Positions 6,643 through 9,557 of a stretch of DNA of 9,557 nt are shown here, piece after piece. The position numbers were made by a program, and so were the translations under genes. The notes under the pieces were generated by a model. The model made no database searches, was not told the DNA's origin, and saw nothing but the letters and a program-made list of their open reading frames with translations. Each line of letters opens with the position of its first letter. Position 1 is the first letter of the stretch. Source of the DNA: CAZLLV01 sp964560325 (GTDB lineage Bacteria; Acidobacteriota; Thermoanaerobaculia; Multivoradales; DATKCC01); assembly GCA_964560325.1 (NCBI GenBank), contig CAZLLV010000059.1:1-9557 (forward strand), given 5' to 3'.

Positions 6643-7763
6643 TACCGCATCGAGGTCTTCGCCGCACGCCGCGGCCGGTCGCCGCGCGGCGTAAGCTCCG
6701 GCCGCGCGAAGTCCCTGTCCAGCAGGGAGAGGTACATCACCGCCATCGAGTCCTGCGCCTCGCCCGAGGTGTTGTCGTAGACGCTCACCAGCTCGTACTG
6801 GTGGTCGGCGTAGAGGCGGATCCCCTCCTCGCTCACCAGGTGGTCGACCCGGTCGATGCCGATCCGCCCGTCCGCCGGATCGACCTCGGCCCGGAAGACG
6901 GTCTCGCCGACGGTCCGGTCGATCAGTTCCAGGCTCTCCGCGAACGGGTGCAGGTGGACCGCGATGTAGTGGGCGGTCGTGTCCCACGGCAGGTGGAGGA
7001 AACGCGTTACCAGGCTCCGGTTCTCCTCGTAGCCCGGCTCGACCACCCAGTGCGAGGTGTAGCGCTGGCCGAGGAAATCGACCGCCTCGGCGTCCTCGAC
7101 CGCCGCCATGCCGACGCCGCAGCCCGGCCCGTGCTCCTCCTCGTCCACCTGCGACGCCTCGACGCCGTAGTAGATGCCGCGGTCCTCGAGCGATTTGAAG
7201 CCCTGGACCGCCTGCTGGTAGAGCGGCTTCATCGGCCGGTCGGCGGGAACCTCGGCGTCGCGCACGAACTCGATCGTCACCCGGTGGCGCACGAGCATGT
7301 CCGGGTCGTCGAGGTTCAGGTTGAGCACCTGCGTGGTCAGGTCGAGCGGCTGGTCGGAGAGCATCGGGATGCCGAAGCCGTCGGGGAACTCGATCCGCTG
7401 CTGCCCCTGGGAGAGGGTGAAGACCCGGCCGGAGATGCCGTGGCTCATGTCGAACCGGTCCATGTACTCGCGGGCATCGAAGTCGAGGTTCGCGTGGCAC
7501 ATGAACTCTTGCGACACCTCCGAGCCGTCCCCGGCGTCCACGACCTCGGTCTCGTAGCCGGTGATCCAGACCAGCTCCGGCTCCTCCGAATCGACGAGGT
7601 AGACCTCCTGCTGGGCGTACGGCCCGCGCATCGAGCGGTACTTCTTGTCGATCCGGTACTCCGGGGACTCGATCGTCTTGCGGTGCTCCGGCGGCCCGGC
7701 GAGGCCGTCGGCGGCGGCAGGGTTGGCGAGCAGGAGCGTCGCTGCGAGAAGGGTGTGCATCAT
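6642..7763 (-). CDS. Secreted PHM/DBM-like (copper type II monooxygenase fold) protein
   Basis: A 373-residue exported protein that I tentatively place with the copper type II ascorbate-dependent monooxygenases (PHM/DBM fold, two beta-sandwich domains). Signal peptide: residues 1 to about 18 (AAA|DG). Domain 1 (about 30-175) has EFMCHANLDF (86-95), resembling the PHM segment with the His-His pair, and PLDLTTQVLNLN (139-150), resembling the strand carrying the third CuH ligand; here that position is Asn. Domain 2 (about 235-350) has AVHLHPFAESLELID, matching the PHM HxH pair of the catalytic CuM site (H270, H272), and VYDNTSGEAQDSMAVMYLSL, matching the DEMC segment with the Met ligand (here M340). 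In PHM this fold hydroxylates the alpha carbon of C-terminal glycine in peptides; no such substrate can be inferred here. The start is ATG 7763 or the adjacent ATG 7760, with GAGGT 8 nt before. It is tightly packed between two VWFA genes. An unrelated beta-sandwich protein remains possible. Confidence 0.6.
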   Translation of the reverse strand: MMHTLLAATLLLANPAAADGLAGPPEHRKTIESPEYRIDKKYRSMRGPYAQQEVYLVDSEEPELVWITGYETEVVDAGDGSEVSQEFMCHANLDFDAREYMDRFDMSHGISGRVFTLSQGQQRIEFPDGFGIPMLSDQPLDLTTQVLNLNLDDPDMLVRHRVTIEFVRDAEVPADRPMKPLYQQAVQGFKSLEDRGIYYGVEASQVDEEEHGPGCGVGMAAVEDAEAVDFLGQRYTSHWVVEPGYEENRSLVTRFLHLPWDTTAHYIAVHLHPFAESLELIDRTVGETVFRAEVDPADGRIGIDRVDHLVSEEGIRLYADHQYELVSVYDNTSGEAQDSMAVMYLSLLDRDFARPELTPRGDRPRRAAKTSMR

Positions 7764-7771
7764 GGATCAGT

Positions 7772-7776
7772 ACCTC
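7772..7776 (-). promoter_or_regulatory. Shine-Dalgarno overlapping the upstream stop codon (translational coupling)
   Basis: On the minus strand the TGA stop of the upstream VWFA gene (7777-7775) is part of TGAGGT, so the GAGGT ribosome site of the PHM-like gene starts inside that stop codon, 8 nt before ATGATG. The two genes are 11 nt apart. This arrangement suggests that translation of the PHM-like gene is coupled to that of the VWFA gene. Confidence 0.6.
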
Positions 7777-9557
7777 AGTCGATGGCCGTGGTCGGCTCGA
7801 TGACACGGAAAGCGGCCGGCGGGCTCGACAGCGTCGAGCCGTCCGGCGCCTGCGCCACGAGGCGCAGCTCGTAGTCCCCCGCCGGCAGCGCGGTCGGCTT
7901 GAATCCGAGGGCGAGCTGCCGGACCTCGCCCGTCTCCCCCGGCGCGGCCCCGAGCAGCCGGACGGCGACACCGCCCGGCACCGGGAAGCCGTTCGAATCG
8001 AAGACGAGGGCGCGCAGGCCGCCCGGCGGCTCGCTCCAGAACCCGCGTCCGATCAGGGTCGCCTCGGTGCCGCGCACGAAGCTCGGCGCGACCGACGGCA
8101 GGAAGCGCCGCTCGCCGAAGACGAACGGGTACGGGGCGCCGGAGGAGACGTCGCGGATCATGATCCGGCTCGACGACTCCTCCTCGCCCTCCTTCACGAT
8201 CTCGGCGAAGATCGGCTGCAGCAGCGTCTCACCCCCCGGTCCGCCCGGGACCCGTAGCGTGCTGTTGCGCAGGCTCACCCGGCCGTCCTCGACGTTGCGC
8301 ACCAGGGAGCGCACCTCGTACTCGCCGGCCGGCAGCTCGAGCTCGCCGTAGAAGACCAGCCCGCCCGCCTTGCTCGCCCGCATCACCACGTCCGGCACCA
8401 GGACGAAGTCGCGCCCCCAGCTCCCGGCCACCCGGCCGGCCTCGTCGAAGGCGTAGGCGAGCGCCTGCACCCGCGTCGTCTGCCAGTTGCGGGCGGCGAG
8501 CAACGAGACGGCGTCGACGTCGAGGACCACCGGCACCCGCATGCGCTCCCCCGCCATCACCTCGGCCGGCGACACCAGCACCCGGCAGCCGATCTCGTCG
8601 ATCTCCCGGCCGGCCAGCACCAGCTCCGCGGTCGCCACCCGTCGCTCCTTCCAGTCCATCTCGCCGAACGGCTTCGGGGTGAAGTAGCCGGCGCGGTGGA
8701 ACACCCGGGCGCCGGAAGGCACCCCGGCGTCCCCGGCGAGCTCGACCCGCAGATCACGGAACGAGCCGTCGGCCGGCAGCGGTGGGCTCTCGAAAGTCAG
8801 TACGTAGCTGACGCTCGTCTGCTCGAGCACCCTGCCCATCGCGCGGGAGAGATCGTTGTCCCCCTGGATCAACTCGCCCCCCGTCTCTTCCGCCATGAAG
8901 AACAGGGCCTCGCGGCGCGAGCGGCGGTTGCCGGTGTCGACGGTGCCGGTCGTCTCGATCGAGTGGATCGACCACCCCGCCTGCCGGAACTGCTCCACCG
9001 TCCGGTTCAGCTCGCTCAGGAGCCAGGCCGAGTTCTCCTCCTGGTAGGTGGTGGCCTCGAAGCCCCGGGAGAAGAGCACCAGGTACTTCGCGCCCTCGAC
9101 CCAGCGCATCGCGTCCGCCAGGTCGCCGAGACTGGTCACCAGCGCCGACGCCTCGCTCGCCCGGATCTGGCGCATGTCGGTCTCGCCGATCACCACCATC
9201 GCCTCGATGCCGCCCAGGTCGCCCCCGCGTTTGCCGCTATCGGCGTTGTCTCCCAGAATCTCCATCGCGTCCTCGCCGCCGCTCCGCGTGCGCTCGGCGG
9301 CGACACCGACGTCGGTGATCCGGGCCTGCCAGTCGCCGACCCGAAGCCGGAGCGGGTCGGACGCGGCGGCGCTCGCCCCCTGCCCGTCGAGCTCGGCCAG
9401 CCGCTCGTCGTCCGAGCCCAGGAAGAGCGCCAGCTCGTCGAGGGCGCGCAGCGCCTGCTCGTGGTCGGGCGTGAAGCCGACCACCTCCGACAGCCCCTCG
9501 CGCATGTTGAAGATGGCGACGCCGACCAGGTCGCTCTCGTGGAGCCCCTCCCGGACG
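7775..9557 (-). CDS. VWFA-related Acidobacterial-type protein (paralogue C, 5' truncated by window edge)
   Basis: The last 593 residues of a third VWFA-family protein. The frame stays open to the window edge; bases 9506-9556 encode EGLHESDLVGVAIFNM, which aligns with the SDxVAVAFxSQ stretch of the two complete paralogues. The ATG at 9505 is therefore internal, and the signal peptide, N-domain and MIDAS position lie outside the window. Visible parts in order are VVGFTPDHEQ, a central helical region, KYLVLFSRGFEA, GWSIHSIETTG, TGGELIQGDNDLSRAMG, TSVSYVLTF, FHRAGYFTPKPF, then the C-terminal beta-sandwich region with SSGAPYPFVFGERRFLPS, ALVFDSNGFPVPGG and LPAGDYELRLVA. It is much closer to paralogue B than to paralogue A. 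It is the first gene visible of a probable VWFA, PHM-like, VWFA operon, with the next gene 11 nt downstream. Its function is unknown; its homologues in the window are exported. Confidence 0.87.
   Translation of the reverse strand, partial: VREGLHESDLVGVAIFNMREGLSEVVGFTPDHEQALRALDELALFLGSDDERLAELDGQGASAAASDPLRLRVGDWQARITDVGVAAERTRSGGEDAMEILGDNADSGKRGGDLGGIEAMVVIGETDMRQIRASEASALVTSLGDLADAMRWVEGAKYLVLFSRGFEATTYQEENSAWLLSELNRTVEQFRQAGWSIHSIETTGTVDTGNRRSRREALFFMAEETGGELIQGDNDLSRAMGRVLEQTSVSYVLTFESPPLPADGSFRDLRVELAGDAGVPSGARVFHRAGYFTPKPFGEMDWKERRVATAELVLAGREIDEIGCRVLVSPAEVMAGERMRVPVVLDVDAVSLLAARNWQTTRVQALAYAFDEAGRVAGSWGRDFVLVPDVVMRASKAGGLVFYGELELPAGEYEVRSLVRNVEDGRVSLRNSTLRVPGGPGGETLLQPIFAEIVKEGEEESSSRIMIRDVSSGAPYPFVFGERRFLPSVAPSFVRGTEATLIGRGFWSEPPGGLRALVFDSNGFPVPGGVAVRLLGAAPGETGEVRQLALGFKPTALPAGDYELRLVAQAPDGSTLSSPPAAFRVIEPTTAID

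Noticed and set aside
6605..6667. Longer start for VWFA paralogue B
   Set aside because: It would add an Arg-rich leader before the signal peptide and overlap the upstream gene. The ribosome site supports 6604.
6357..7874. 505-codon plus-strand open frame
   Set aside because: Antisense to the PHM-like gene and to the ends of both neighbouring VWFA genes, with low-complexity composition. The minus-strand gene there has a signal peptide, ribosome site and recognisable motifs.
6601..7971. 456-codon minus-strand open frame overlapping the PHM-like gene
   Set aside because: Another reading frame of the same strand, mostly Arg, Gly, Pro and Ala, running across two real genes.
9503..9505. ATG at 9505 as start of VWFA paralogue C
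   Set aside because: The frame continues to the window edge with residues that align to the internal VWA strand of paralogues A and B, so this Met is internal.
1..9557. Mobile element, defence system, CRISPR or toxin-antitoxin content
   Set aside because: I saw no transposase, integrase, nuclease, terminal inverted repeats flanking a gene, or spaced direct repeats. The only repeats are paralogous coding sequences and hairpins.

Overview
The window looks like a high-GC chromosomal segment from a Gram-negative bacterium, most likely an Acidobacteriota member of the Thermoanaerobaculia/Holophagae kind. The evidence is three paralogous exported proteins with the architecture of the 'VWFA-related Acidobacterial' family (TIGR03436), an outer-membrane beta-barrel protein, and an ImuB-type polymerase accessory protein. 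No database search was run, so the taxonomic call is inference from family recognition and base composition.

Layout. On the plus strand, bases 1-1347 hold the 3' part of an imuB-like gene; its start lies before the window. Everything else is on the minus strand. Reading in the direction of transcription (right to left): a VWFA-family gene whose 5' end is beyond base 9557 (stop at 7775); an 11-nt gap; a secreted protein resembling the copper type II peptidylglycine/dopamine-beta monooxygenase (PHM/DBM) fold (7763-6642); a 37-nt gap carrying a perfect 21-bp inverted repeat; a second VWFA-family gene (6604-4421); a 176-bp intergenic region with a very good sigma-54 (-24/-12) promoter match; a small outer-membrane beta-barrel protein (4244-3639); a strong hairpin terminator; and a third, more divergent VWFA-family gene (3497-1344). 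The stop codon of that last gene overlaps the imuB stop codon tail to tail.

How the genes may work together. The first three minus-strand genes are packed like one operon (VWFA, PHM-like, VWFA). All of the products whose N-termini are visible carry signal peptides, so this is a cell-envelope or secreted module. The proposed oxidase-like protein keeps residues that would match the catalytic copper site of PHM but seems to lack the ligands of the electron-transfer copper site. The VWFA paralogues carry an altered metal-binding motif (DLDFT instead of DxSxS). The barrel gene has its own putative sigma-54 promoter and terminator, so it is probably a separate, conditionally expressed unit. The imuB fragment belongs to SOS-type mutagenic DNA repair and is functionally unrelated to the envelope genes.

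No stretch longer than 300 bases lacks a gene. I see no tRNA, rRNA, CRISPR array, insertion sequence or phage gene. Very high GC content produces several long antisense or out-of-frame open frames, which I treat as artefacts.
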